From: Gaiellasilicea sp963829845 | GTDB taxonomy: Bacteria; Actinomycetota; Thermoleophilia; Gaiellales; Gaiellaceae | Direction: 5' to 3' | DNA: 64,000 bases | NCBI GenBank assembly: GCA_963829845.1 | Contig: CAWHKD010000027.1 | Coordinates: 1-64,000, forward strand | In this document: positions 42,385-50,685 of the stretch, piece after piece | Layout of the letters: each line of letters opens with the position of its first letter | Numbering within the stretch: position 1 is the first letter of the stretch | Notes under the pieces: generated by a model | Seen by the model: only the letters and a program-made list of their open reading frames with translations | What the model was told of the DNA's origin: nothing | Database searches by the model: none | Translations under genes and position numbers: made by a program

Positions 42385-43268
42385 GCTGCGAGCCCGTCGC
42401 TGTAGACGAGGAACGACTCCGCCAGCACACGTTCGAAACGCTGCGACGGCGACTGGACGGCGCTGTTCGCCCGGCGCGCCAGCGGGACCGGAACCGGGCC
42501 GACACGCTTCGGCAGCACGGCGTACGCACCCGGTTCGATCGTGAGGCCGCCGGTCTTCGCCGCGAGCCCCGTCGCGGCGAGCATCGACTCGACCTCCCCG
42601 CGCGTCCAGAACTTCATGAAGTGAGGCGGGCGGAAGCGCTCCGGCTTCAGCCTCAGCAGCAGGTTCGTCGGGTTGTGTGCGTTCGGGAAGGAGACGTCGA
42701 AGACGACGTTGCCGCCCGGCTTCAGCGTGCGCGCGATCTCGGCGACGGCGTCGCGGACGAACCGCTTCCCCATGTGCAGGAAGACGGCGCTCGTGATCGC
42801 GAGATCGACGCTGTCGTCCTCGACCGGCAGCCCGTCGGCGGAGACGCAGATCGGGTAGAGCCGGCTGTCCGGCGCGGGCGCGAACTGGTCGCGGTACTCG
42901 ACGAACCGCTCCAGCATCGTCCCGGAGATGTCGACCGCGCAATACGTCGACCAGGTGACATCGCGCTCGCGCGCGAGGTAGAGCGGGATCCGACCGTAGC
43001 CGGCGCCGATCTCGAGCACCGTCCCGAAGTGACGTCCTCGCGGGAAGCGCTGCCAGACGGGCGCGATTTTCCCCGTCAGCGTCCCGTAGTCGACGTGCTC
43101 GGTCTGACCGCCCGCGATCGCTGAGCGAACGTGGTCCTCAGCCGCCTCGTCCTCCCAACGCTGACGGTATTCGGAGCGGCCGTCCTCGTCGGCATGAAAG
43201 AAGATGCCGCCGCGCTCGACGAGCTCCTGGAGGCGGAGGACGCCATTCCGGTCGGGAGCGAGGCTCAT
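42381..43268 (-). CDS. Class I SAM-dependent methyltransferase
   Basis: A 295-residue enzyme. Motif I is VLEIGAGYGRIPLYLARERD, with YCAVDISGTMLERFVEYRDQ, LAITSAVFLHMGKRF and TLKPGGNVVFDVSFPNA. The N-terminal FFHADEDGRSEYRQRWEDEA is outside the core. Placed between a GDP-mannose dehydratase-like gene and GDP-fucose synthase, with 4-nt overlaps on both sides, it most likely methylates a deoxy sugar or its glycan. The start ATG at 43268 is set by the overlap. Confidence 0.85.
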   Translation of the reverse strand: MSLAPDRNGVLRLQELVERGGIFFHADEDGRSEYRQRWEDEAAEDHVRSAIAGGQTEHVDYGTLTGKIAPVWQRFPRGRHFGTVLEIGAGYGRIPLYLARERDVTWSTYCAVDISGTMLERFVEYRDQFAPAPDSRLYPICVSADGLPVEDDSVDLAITSAVFLHMGKRFVRDAVAEIARTLKPGGNVVFDVSFPNAHNPTNLLLRLKPERFRPPHFMKFWTRGEVESMLAATGLAAKTGGLTIEPGAYAVLPKRVGPVPVPLARRANSAVQSPSQRFERVLAESFLVYSDGLAA

Positions 43269-44410
43269 CGCGACGCCGGGACGTCGATGGGATCGAGCCA
43301 GTCGACGCGTCCGATCCAGCGCTCGCGATGCTCGGCGTACCACTGAATCGTGCGCAGGACGCCTTCCTCCCATGACACCTGCGGCTCCCAGCCGGTCTCG
43401 CGGTTCAGCTTCTCGTAGCCGACGCGCAGCGCCATCACGTCGGTGACGCCGGGCCGTAGTCGATCCTCGTCGATGACGATCTGGCGGTCGTCGGGCCAGA
43501 AGCCGCGCTCGACGCCCGTGCGCAGGATCAGGTCGGCCCAGTCGGCCATCGAGATGTTCGAGCCCTGCCCGTAGACGTAGACGTCGCCGGGGACGCCCTT
43601 GGCGGCGACGGTGAGGTGGCCGCGGACACCGTCGGTGCAGAAGCAGAAGTCGCGCAGCGGCTCGAGCGCACCCAACTCGACCTGCGGCCTCGTCAGCGCC
43701 TGGGTGATGATCGTGCCGGTGACGTAGCGCGGGTTCTGCCGCGGCCCGTAGTTGTTGAACATCCGCGTGACGACGCCGGGGACGCCGAACGCGTCGTGGT
43801 AGTTCATCGTCAAGAAATCGGCGGCGACCTTCGCGGTTGCGTAGATCGACTTCGGGTTGATCGGCGAGCGCTCGTGCAGGATCAGGCCGCCCGCCTCGTC
43901 GAAGTCGTGGTGGTGGGCGACGTTCTCGCGCACGTTGCCGTACTCCTCCGAGGTGCCGGCGGTGTCGAACTTTTCCAGCTCCAGGCCCCAGTCCACAACC
44001 GACTGGAGCAGGTTCAGCGTCCCAACGGTATTCGCCATCACCGTCTCGTAAGGCCGATGCCACGACTCGCCCACGTGCGCCTGCGCACCCAAATGGAACA
44101 CATACGGCTTATCCGAAGCACTATCGCGCAGCTCCTTGATCAGGTAGTCGATCGACGTCTTGTCGGTGAGGTCGGCGAACTTCACCTTCAGCCGGTTGCG
44201 CAGGTGCGAGATGTTGTTGAGCGCCCCGCTCGAGGTCGCACGCACGAACGCGTGCACGTCGGCGCCGATCTCGACGAGCGCGTCGGTGAGGTGCGAGCCC
44301 ATGAACCCGTCCGCGCCGGTCACGAGCACCGTGCGGCCGCCGTAGACGTCGCCGAAGTCGCGACGGAGGTCGGCGAGGGCGCTCTCGGTCCAGATCGGGT
44401 CTGTGCTCAT
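43265..44410 (-). CDS. GDP-mannose 4,6-dehydratase-like SDR
   Basis: A 381-residue extended SDR. It has VLVTGADGFMGSHLTDALVE, ADLTDKTSIDYLIKEL, HLGAQAHVGESWHRPYE, the TSEEYGNV motif, YATAKVAADFLTMNYHDAF (Tyr-x3-Lys) and MFNNYGPRQNPRYVTG. A GDP-mannose 4,6-dehydratase is suggested by TSEEYG and by the GDP-fucose synthase in the same operon; the exact nucleotide sugar cannot be proved. ATG 44410 is used; a longer frame lies over the divergent flippase gene. The stop overlaps the methyltransferase start. Confidence 0.82.
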   Translation of the reverse strand: MSTDPIWTESALADLRRDFGDVYGGRTVLVTGADGFMGSHLTDALVEIGADVHAFVRATSSGALNNISHLRNRLKVKFADLTDKTSIDYLIKELRDSASDKPYVFHLGAQAHVGESWHRPYETVMANTVGTLNLLQSVVDWGLELEKFDTAGTSEEYGNVRENVAHHHDFDEAGGLILHERSPINPKSIYATAKVAADFLTMNYHDAFGVPGVVTRMFNNYGPRQNPRYVTGTIITQALTRPQVELGALEPLRDFCFCTDGVRGHLTVAAKGVPGDVYVYGQGSNISMADWADLILRTGVERGFWPDDRQIVIDEDRLRPGVTDVMALRVGYEKLNRETGWEPQVSWEEGVLRTIQWYAEHRERWIGRVDWLDPIDVPASR

Positions 44411-44416
44411 TCGGAA

Positions 44417-44422
44417 TACGCT
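44417..44422 (+). promoter_or_regulatory. -10 element of leaderless flippase promoter
   Basis: TACGCT ends 7 nt before the GTG at 44430. Confidence 0.5.
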
Positions 44423-44429
44423 TGCGCGC

Positions 44430-45908
44430 GTGGCGAAGCCTAGCGCCCGGGCCCCCCGGAGCATCCTCTCGAGCGGACTCCTCACCGCTCTTTCAATGGC
44501 CGTCGTCACAGGTCTCTCGGCCGCGGTCGGCGTCGTGATCGCCCGGGAATTCGGGCGCGGCATCGAGACCGACGGCTTCTTCGCGGCGTACGGCGTCTTC
44601 CTCGTCCTGGTCCTCGCAGCGAGTGCGGTACGAGTTGCCGTGCTGCCGAGCCTCGCCCGTGCTCGAGTCGCCGGCTCGTTCGGCAGCGTCGTCGCGTCGT
44701 ACGCCCTCGCACTCGGATTGGTCGCCGTCCCGGCGCTCCTCCTCAGCCTGCTCGCGAGCGGCTGGGCCGCGTCGCAGCTCGCCGGTGGGCTGCCGTTGAG
44801 TGCCCGAGAGACAGCCGCGGACGCATTCGTCTTCCTCGTCCCCGCGGCGGTCGCACACCTGTACGCCGCGCTGGCGGCGAGCGCGCTCGCAGCCTTCGAC
44901 AGCTACGGCACCGCCGCCGCCGGCTATGCGCTCGGCAGCATCGTCGGCCTCGCTGTGATCCTCTTGCGCGTCGGCGAGGACGGGATCGTCGCCTGCGCCT
45001 GGGGGACGTTCGTGAACGGGCTGGTAACCCTGCTCGTACCGCTCACCGGGCTGCTCCTGCGGGCCGACTGGGGACGGCGCGTCGCCCTGGACGTCGGCGC
45101 GCGCTTTGCCGAGCTCGTGCGCGCCGCCGCGCTGCCGATCGTGCTCCAGGCCTTCTTCGTCGTCTGCCTCCGTTTTGCCAGCGGGCTCGGGACCGGCGCG
45201 GTCACCAGCTTCACCTACGCCTATTTCGTCGCCGCGGCGCTCGTGGCCGTGACCGCGTCCTCGCTCGGAATGGTCTCGAGCGTGCCGCTGACGCGCGCAT
45301 CGCTCACGGACGACCGTGCAGCGCGGCACGTGGTCAGCACCTCGCTCGTGTCCTTCGCCGCCGTTGCGGCGGCCGCGGGGGTCTTTGCGCTCGTCGGCGA
45401 GCAGATCATCCGGGCGGCACTCGGCCCCGCCTACGAGGGGGAGGCAGGCGGCGAGATCGGCCGCCTGATCGTGCTGCTCGGCCCGTGGATGGCCGCGTCG
45501 ATCGGGGTCACGATCACGTTCCCGATGCTCTTCGTCGCGGGCCGCGAAAGGCGCCTGCCCCTACTCGCGATCGCGGCGCTCGTCGTCGACGTGCCGCTCA
45601 CGTGGGCGGCGGTGGACGCGTTCGAGCTCGACGGCGCGGCGCTCGCCCTGACCGTCGCGACACTCGGTGTCCTCGTCGTGCTGCTCGCGCTGCTCTCGTC
45701 GCGCGTGCTCACAGAGAGTGGCCGCCGGCTCGCACGTGGGGCCGCGGCGATCGGGGCGCTCGCGCTCGTGGCGTTCTCCGCGCCGGCGTGGTTGCTGCCC
45801 GACGCAGCGGCCGCGGTCGTCGGGGTGGCGGTCTTCGGCGCCCTGCTCGTCGCCGTTCGCGACCGGGGTCTGCAGCAGGCGTGGAGCTACCTGAGGACAC
45901 TGGACTAG
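44430..45908 (+). CDS. MurJ/MviN-like lipid flippase
   Basis: A 492-residue MOP-superfamily transporter with about twelve to fourteen helices. The N-terminal SMAVVTGLSAAVGVVIAREF, RGIETDGFFAAYGVFLVLVL resembles MurJ-type flippases more than the Wzx-type protein at 34229. It may flip a second lipid-linked glycan or serve the same pathway. The start at GTG 44430 follows a TACGCT hexamer by 7 nt; the frame also opens at 44403. Divergent from the GDP-mannose dehydratase operon. Confidence 0.85.
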   Translation: MAKPSARAPRSILSSGLLTALSMAVVTGLSAAVGVVIAREFGRGIETDGFFAAYGVFLVLVLAASAVRVAVLPSLARARVAGSFGSVVASYALALGLVAVPALLLSLLASGWAASQLAGGLPLSARETAADAFVFLVPAAVAHLYAALAASALAAFDSYGTAAAGYALGSIVGLAVILLRVGEDGIVACAWGTFVNGLVTLLVPLTGLLLRADWGRRVALDVGARFAELVRAAALPIVLQAFFVVCLRFASGLGTGAVTSFTYAYFVAAALVAVTASSLGMVSSVPLTRASLTDDRAARHVVSTSLVSFAAVAAAAGVFALVGEQIIRAALGPAYEGEAGGEIGRLIVLLGPWMAASIGVTITFPMLFVAGRERRLPLLAIAALVVDVPLTWAAVDAFELDGAALALTVATLGVLVVLLALLSSRVLTESGRRLARGAAAIGALALVAFSAPAWLLPDAAAAVVGVAVFGALLVAVRDRGLQQAWSYLRTLD

Positions 45909-45911
45909 ACT
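45906..45911 (+). promoter_or_regulatory. -10 element of leaderless methyltransferase promoter
   Basis: TAGACT ends 6 nt before the GTG at 45918 and contains the stop codon of the flippase gene. Confidence 0.5.
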
Positions 45912-45917
45912 CCCCGC

Positions 45918-46652
45918 GTGCTGCGCGACCTCGTGAAGCGGGCGCTCGGCGCCGCGGGGCGGACGGGGGTCGGCAAGAACCTCGTCAACGCTGCCGTGCA
46001 AGCCGATCCCGGGCTGAAGCGGTACCCGAGCGTGGAGCGATGGCCAGAGTCGCTCGACGGCTTCGAGGATCTCGCGTTCCTCTTCTCCTCGAACCAGCTG
46101 AGCCACGGGATCGCCTCGCTCCAACTCGACGAGGCGGCGCTGCTCTACCGCCTCGCGCGGCACGTCTCACGCGGTGCCGCGATCGCCGAGATTGGGCGCT
46201 TCAAGGGCGGCACAACGCTGATGCTGGCGAGCGCGCTGCCGGAGGGAGCCGAGCTCTGGTCGTACGACCTCCACGTCGCGCTCCGCGCCGACATGAGCGG
46301 CCCGCAGCTGGACGCCGAGCTGCGGACGGCCCTCGAGCGCTACGGCCTCTTGGATCGCGTCCACCTCGTCGTCGGCGACTCGCGCACCGCCGAGGCTCCG
46401 CCGCGCCCTTGCGCGTTCGTCTTCGTCGACGGAGACCACAGCTATGAGGGCGCACGCGCCGACTACGAGCGCTGGCGCGAGCTGGTCGCGGCCGGCGGCG
46501 ACATCCTCTTCCACGACGCCGTCGACGTCGGCGGGTACGGGAACCACTATCCCGGGATCGCGAGGCTTGTCGGCGAGATCGAGCGGGACGACGCGAGCGT
46601 CGAACGGCAGCCGAACACGGGCTCGATCGCGCACTTCACGCGCCGCGCGTGA
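45918..46652 (+). CDS. Class I SAM methyltransferase (Methyltransf_24 type)
   Basis: A 244-residue protein: AAIAEIGRFKGGTTLMLASA (motif I), LWSYDLHVALRAD, VHLVVGDSRTAEAP, and AFVFVDGDHSYEGARADYER followed by GGDILFHDAVDVGGYGNHYP. The VDGDHSYEG and HDA segments are typical of metal-assisted glycan methyltransferases. Probably modifies a sugar of the polysaccharide. Stop overlaps the next ATG. Confidence 0.85.
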   Translation: MLRDLVKRALGAAGRTGVGKNLVNAAVQADPGLKRYPSVERWPESLDGFEDLAFLFSSNQLSHGIASLQLDEAALLYRLARHVSRGAAIAEIGRFKGGTTLMLASALPEGAELWSYDLHVALRADMSGPQLDAELRTALERYGLLDRVHLVVGDSRTAEAPPRPCAFVFVDGDHSYEGARADYERWRELVAAGGDILFHDAVDVGGYGNHYPGIARLVGEIERDDASVERQPNTGSIAHFTRRA

Positions 46653-47512
46653 TGCAGCTCGTCGCGGTCGTCCTCTCCTACAACGGACGCGAGGACACAC
46701 TGGCGGCGCTCGAGTCGCTGCGCGGGATCGAAACCGTGGTCGTCGACAACGGCTCGAGCGACGGCTCCGTCGAGGCGGTTGCGGAGCGCTTCCCCGACGT
46801 CGAGCTCGTCCCGACCGGCGTCAACCTCGGCTTCGCGGGTGGGAACAACGTCGGGATCAGGCGCGCGCTCGACCGGGGCGCCGACTGGGTCCTGCTGCTC
46901 AACAACGACGCCGAGGTCGAGGCAGGCGTCGTCGAGGCGCTGACTGCGGCCGCGGCAGCGAGGCCGGATGCCGGCGTACTCGCCTGCAAGGTGCTCTTCG
47001 CCGACTCAGACCGCCTCTGGTACGCCGGTGCAGGCTTCGATCCGATCCTCGGGCGAAGCCGCCACGAGGGTTTCGGCACGCCTGACGTTCCGGGCGAGCT
47101 CGCGGACACGGCTCGCGCGACAGGCGCGGCGATGGCGGTCTCGCGCGCAGCCATCGACGCGGCCGGCCTGCTCGACGAGGAGCTCTTCCTCTATGTGGAG
47201 GATCTCGAGTGGAGCCTGCGCATCCGCGGCGCGGGCTTCGCGATCGTTTACGTGCCGGGGGCGCGGGTTCGTCACCGCGTCTCCGCCGCGAGCGGCGGCG
47301 CCGGCTCACCGACGACGAGCTACTACGAGGCGCGCAACATGCTCGCGGTCGTCGAGCGCTATCGCCCGCTGCCCCGTGGCCTGACCGGACTCAGACGAGG
47401 GCTCGTCGTCGCGCCGCGCGTCGTCCTCGCCGCACGCCGTCCGGTCTCGGCCTGGGCTGCTCTGCGCGGGTGGCGCGACTACCGCCGCGGGCGTATGGGC
47501 CGCCGGGGCTAG
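46652..47512 (+). CDS. GT2 rhamnosyltransferase-like glycosyltransferase
   Basis: A 286-residue GT-A enzyme of the type often annotated as rhamnosyl- or galactofuranosyltransferase: LVAVVLSYNGREDTLAALES, VVVDNGSSDGSVEAVAE, NLGFAGGNNVGIRRALDRGA, LLLNNDAEVEAG (DxD-like), ACKVLFADSDRLWYAGAGFD and DEELFLYVEDLEWSLRIRGAG. All core motifs present. ATG 46652 overlaps the upstream stop; GTG 46649 is also in frame. Acceptor unknown. Confidence 0.92.
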   Translation: MQLVAVVLSYNGREDTLAALESLRGIETVVVDNGSSDGSVEAVAERFPDVELVPTGVNLGFAGGNNVGIRRALDRGADWVLLLNNDAEVEAGVVEALTAAAAARPDAGVLACKVLFADSDRLWYAGAGFDPILGRSRHEGFGTPDVPGELADTARATGAAMAVSRAAIDAAGLLDEELFLYVEDLEWSLRIRGAGFAIVYVPGARVRHRVSAASGGAGSPTTSYYEARNMLAVVERYRPLPRGLTGLRRGLVVAPRVVLAARRPVSAWAALRGWRDYRRGRMGRRG

Positions 47513-47515
47513 CCT
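47510..47515 (+). promoter_or_regulatory. -10 element of leaderless double-methyltransferase promoter
   Basis: TAGCCT ends 7 nt before the GTG at 47523 and overlaps the upstream stop. Confidence 0.5.
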
Positions 47516-47522
47516 GCCGACC

Positions 47523-49067
47523 GTGGCCAACGAGCGCAGCAGCTTCTACCGCCGCGTTCTCGAGCAGCTGCTCGACCGAGGTGTGATCCGCAAGGACATG
47601 AGCGTCCTCGTCGTCGCGGGCGGCGTGGCCGACCGCGACGTCTTCCGCGAAGTGGGCTTCGACCGGGTGACGATCTCGAACGTGGACGAGGATGTGGCGG
47701 CCGAGGAGCTGGCGCCGTACGAGTGGAGCTTCCAGGACGCGGAGGCGCTCACGTATCCGGACGGGAGCTTCGACCTCGCGGTGGTCTCGGCCGGGCTCCA
47801 CCACTGCCGCTCGCCGCACCGCGCGCTGCTCGAGCTCTACCGCGTCGCGAGCGTGGCAGCGCTCGCGATCGAGAGCCGGGACAGCGCGCTGATGCGCGTC
47901 GCGATCAGGCTCGGCGCGGTCGACGAGTACGAGTTGTCGGCAGTCGCGGCGCACGACCTCCGCTCGGGCGGCGTCGCGAACACGAGCACGCCCAACTACG
48001 TCTACCGCTGGTCGGAGCGGGAGGTCGAGAAGACGGTTGCCTCGTTCGCGCCGCATGCCCGCCATCGGATCCGCTTCTTCCGCGAGTTCGAGCTCCCGGA
48101 GGCGCTGGTCGAGATCGATCAGGGTGCGCGCGCGAGCGTGTTGCGCCTCGCCAGGCCGGTCGTGACATGGATCACCCGCGTCCTCCCCCGGCAGGCGAAC
48201 CTGTTCGCGTTCGTGATCGAGAAGCCCCGCCTCCCGGACGACCTGCAGCCTTGGATGCAGGCGGACGGTACCGACCTCCGTCCGGACGCCGAGGTCGTCG
48301 GCCGCAGGTACGGAAGCCCGGCCGTCGGCCTCGAGCGGCACCGGCAGGACTGGGAGCGTCTGGCCGAGATCGACCCGCTCTGGGCGATTCTGACCGTGCC
48401 GGGTCGCAAGGGTGGGCGCTGGAACGTCGACGAGTTCTTCGGCACCGGCGAGGCCGAGATCGCGCACGTCTTCTCCGTCGCCGACACGCTCGGGCGACCC
48501 GCACGCCGGAAGAGGGCGCTCGACTTCGGGTGTGGCGTCGGCCGGCTCACGCGGGCACTCGGCAGCCGCTTCGATGCGGCGCTCGGCGTCGACATCTCGG
48601 CCGCGATGGTCGACCAGGCGCAGCGGTTGAACGAGGGGTTTCCGGCTATCGAGTTCAGCGTCAACGCCGCGCCTGACCTCGCCCTGCTCGAGACGGACTC
48701 GTTCGACTTCGTCTACTCCAGCATGGCGTTGCAGCACATCGCGACGGTCCCCGACATCGAGCGCTATGTGGCCGACTTCCTGCGCGTTGCCCGCCCGGAC
48801 GCGCTCGTGGTCTTCGGGCTCCCGCATCACATCCCCTCGCTCTGGTCGTTTCAGCCGCGCCGCCGCGCCTACGCGTTGCTGCGGCGATTCGGCGTCTCGG
48901 AGCAGTGGATGCTGCGTCGAACGCCGCTGACGCCGATGCGGATGACGACGGTGCCCGAGGCAGACGTCCGTAGGCTGATCGAGCGCGAGGGCGCCTCCGT
49001 GCTGCGCACCGAGCGGATCGACGAGGGCCCGATCCGTGCGCTGCGCTACTACATCAGTCCTTCGTAG
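47523..49067 (+). CDS. Two-domain SAM methyltransferase fusion
   Basis: A 514-residue protein with two methyltransferase-like halves. The first (about 1-235) has a weak motif I (VLVVAGGVADRDVF), then FQDAEALTYPDGSFDLAVVS and LHHCRSPHRALLELYRV; the glycine-rich loop is degenerate, so its activity is doubtful. The second (about 290-514) is complete: ALDFGCGVGRLTRALGSRF, LGVDISAAMVDQAQRLNEGF, FDFVYSSMALQHIATVPDIE and FLRVARPDALVVFGLP. No break is seen at the junction. Possibly a double modification enzyme or one catalytic plus one regulatory half. Tail overlaps the convergent glycosyltransferase by 19 nt. Confidence 0.82.
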   Translation: MANERSSFYRRVLEQLLDRGVIRKDMSVLVVAGGVADRDVFREVGFDRVTISNVDEDVAAEELAPYEWSFQDAEALTYPDGSFDLAVVSAGLHHCRSPHRALLELYRVASVAALAIESRDSALMRVAIRLGAVDEYELSAVAAHDLRSGGVANTSTPNYVYRWSEREVEKTVASFAPHARHRIRFFREFELPEALVEIDQGARASVLRLARPVVTWITRVLPRQANLFAFVIEKPRLPDDLQPWMQADGTDLRPDAEVVGRRYGSPAVGLERHRQDWERLAEIDPLWAILTVPGRKGGRWNVDEFFGTGEAEIAHVFSVADTLGRPARRKRALDFGCGVGRLTRALGSRFDAALGVDISAAMVDQAQRLNEGFPAIEFSVNAAPDLALLETDSFDFVYSSMALQHIATVPDIERYVADFLRVARPDALVVFGLPHHIPSLWSFQPRRRAYALLRRFGVSEQWMLRRTPLTPMRMTTVPEADVRRLIEREGASVLRTERIDEGPIRALRYYISPS

Positions 49068-50104
49068 ACGACCTCATGCCGACGGGCGGTTTCGGCCCAG
49101 GTGAAGCGTTCGGCCTGCACAGGGCCGGCCGCCGCGAAGCGCTCCGGTGCATCGAGCACTCCGGAAACGACCGCAGCGATGTCCTCCACGTCCTCGGGAT
49201 CGAAGAGCGCCGCCGCGTCGCCCGCGACCTCGGCGATCGCAGGGATGTTCGAGGCCGCGACGGGCGCGCCCGACGCCATCGCCTCGAGCGGCGGCTGGCC
49301 GAAACCTTCGTACAGGCTCGAGAAGACCAGGCAGGCCGTGCGCCGGTAGAGCGACGCGAGCTCCTCGCCGGGGACGAGGCCACGCACGTCGACCCCGTTC
49401 GGGACCGACCGTCCCTCGTGGCCGCCGCCGGTGAGAACGAGGCGCAACTCGGGTCGCTCCTCGCGCAGCAGCGCGAACGCCTCGAACAAGCGAGTGTGGT
49501 TCTTGTGCGGCCACGGCCTGGCCGGGTAGAGCAGGAACGGCTCGCGCCGCTCCTTCCCGGGGCGGAACAGCTCGTGGTCGACGCCCCACGGGATCGCGTG
49601 CACGCGATCCGGCGGCAGGCCGAGCAGTTCGATCGCGCGCCTGCGGACGAACTGGCTCGGCACGATCACGGCGTCTGCATTGCGGGCGGAGCGCCCGTGC
49701 GTCCGCGCCCGCCACAGGCGCTCGGCCCGCGAGAAGAGCTCCGGATGGTCGAGGTGCTGGAGGTCGTGCACGGTCACGGCCGTCGGCAGGTCGAGCGCCG
49801 GCAGCGCGATCGTGAGCGGATAGTGGACCGCGTTGAGGCCGGCGAAGCGGTCGCGCAGTCGCCCGGGCCGGATCGTCGCGAGCGTCATCGCGAGCAGGCG
49901 CTCGCGGATACTGCGGGCGTTGCGGTACTCCGGCACGAGCGTCTCCGGCAGTCCCTCGCCCGCGCCGGGCGCCGCAGGCGGCGTGAAGGCGGTGTAGTCG
50001 AGGGTGCCGACCTCGGCCAGGCCGCGGGCGAGCCCGCGCGCGGACGTCTCGGCGCCGCCGACCTCGCCGGGGACGAGCGTGAGGAGGCTGAGCCCGACCC
50101 GCAT
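49049..50104 (-). CDS. GT4 family glycosyltransferase
   Basis: A 351-residue GT-B enzyme: VGLSLLTLVPGEVGGAETSA, VTVHDLQHLDHPELFSRAER, AIPWGVDHELFRPGKERREP, LLYPARPWPHKNHTRLFEAF, LVLTGGGHEGRSVPNGVDVR and E-x7-E as EGFGQPPLE. Start ATG 50104 follows TAGGCT by 8 nt on the minus strand, so the gene is probably a monocistronic leaderless unit, divergent from 50145. Confidence 0.92.
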   Translation of the reverse strand: MRVGLSLLTLVPGEVGGAETSARGLARGLAEVGTLDYTAFTPPAAPGAGEGLPETLVPEYRNARSIRERLLAMTLATIRPGRLRDRFAGLNAVHYPLTIALPALDLPTAVTVHDLQHLDHPELFSRAERLWRARTHGRSARNADAVIVPSQFVRRRAIELLGLPPDRVHAIPWGVDHELFRPGKERREPFLLYPARPWPHKNHTRLFEAFALLREERPELRLVLTGGGHEGRSVPNGVDVRGLVPGEELASLYRRTACLVFSSLYEGFGQPPLEAMASGAPVAASNIPAIAEVAGDAAALFDPEDVEDIAAVVSGVLDAPERFAAAGPVQAERFTWAETARRHEVVYEGLM

Positions 50105-50112
50105 CGGCAGGG

Positions 50113-50118
50113 AGCCTA
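50113..50118 (-). promoter_or_regulatory. -10 element of leaderless glycosyltransferase promoter
   Basis: TAGGCT (minus strand) ends 8 nt before the ATG at 50104. Confidence 0.5.
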
Positions 50119-50132
50119 TCCCGGTCCCCCGG

Positions 50133-50138
50133 TACAAT
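50133..50138 (+). promoter_or_regulatory. -10 element of leaderless promoter (gene at 50145)
   Basis: TACAAT ends 6 nt before the ATG at 50145; 14 bp separate it from the divergent -10 element. Confidence 0.55.
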
Positions 50139-50144
50139 CGTTCG

Positions 50145-50537
50145 ATGCCCGACGGCTCTCCCGAAAACGGCGATCTTGCAGGGATTTCTTCCGAGCGAGA
50201 GCCCGATCTCACGGCGCTCTTCGACCAGCTGAAGCAGGAGGTGCGGCGTTCGGGTGCCGCCCCCGGCGAAGCGGGAGGCGCGGATGACCGCAGCGCCGCA
50301 CGCGCCGAGGCGGAGCGGCTCTGGCCGGTCTCGGCCGACCGCAACCTGCGCCTGCGCCCTGGGGTCCGCGGCGGTCTCGCGACGCCGGCGAAGGCGGTGC
50401 TGCGCAAGCTGATGCGCTGGTACGTCGAGCCGCTCGCCTACGACCAGCGCTCCTTCAACGCGGCGGCGCTACGGCTGATCGACGACCTCGAGGCGCGTGT
50501 CGCCGCGCTCGAGGCCGAGCTGAAGCAGCGCTCATGA
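50145..50537 (+). CDS. Small hypothetical protein with C-terminal coiled coil
   Basis: A 130-residue soluble protein. The N-terminal half is acidic and disordered-looking (PDLTALFDQLKQEVRRSG). The middle reads LRPGVRGGLATPAKAVLRKL, then MRWYVEPLAYDQRSFNAAAL, and the end is a coiled coil (IDDLEARVAALEAELKQRS). The middle motif occurs, to my knowledge, next to or at the front of glycan methyltransferases and glycosyltransferases, so a scaffolding or adaptor role is likely but not known. First gene of a long plus-strand operon to 58802. Confidence 0.7.
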   Translation: MPDGSPENGDLAGISSEREPDLTALFDQLKQEVRRSGAAPGEAGGADDRSAARAEAERLWPVSADRNLRLRPGVRGGLATPAKAVLRKLMRWYVEPLAYDQRSFNAAALRLIDDLEARVAALEAELKQRS

Positions 50538-50557
50538 GCGTGCTCACGCTCGTGGGG

Positions 50558-50630
50558 CGCCGCTCGCGTCGCGTAAGCCGCGGGAACAGTACGGAAGTAC
50601 GGGCCTGCGGTTGGAGCGGCGCGAGCGGCG
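50558..50630 (+). promoter_or_regulatory. Inverted repeat in the gap before the next glycosyltransferase
   Basis: CGCCGCTCGCG (50558-50568) pairs perfectly with CGCGAGCGGCG (50620-50630), enclosing 51 nt; a second hairpin GCCCGG-CTCTG-CCGGGC follows at about 50646-50662. The 148-nt gap holds no gene. It may be an internal attenuator or processing site. No T-run. Confidence 0.45.
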
Positions 50631-50685
50631 TCAGCGTTCCGCGGAGCCCGGCTCTGCCGGGCGGGAGCGGAAGGCGGCCACGGGC

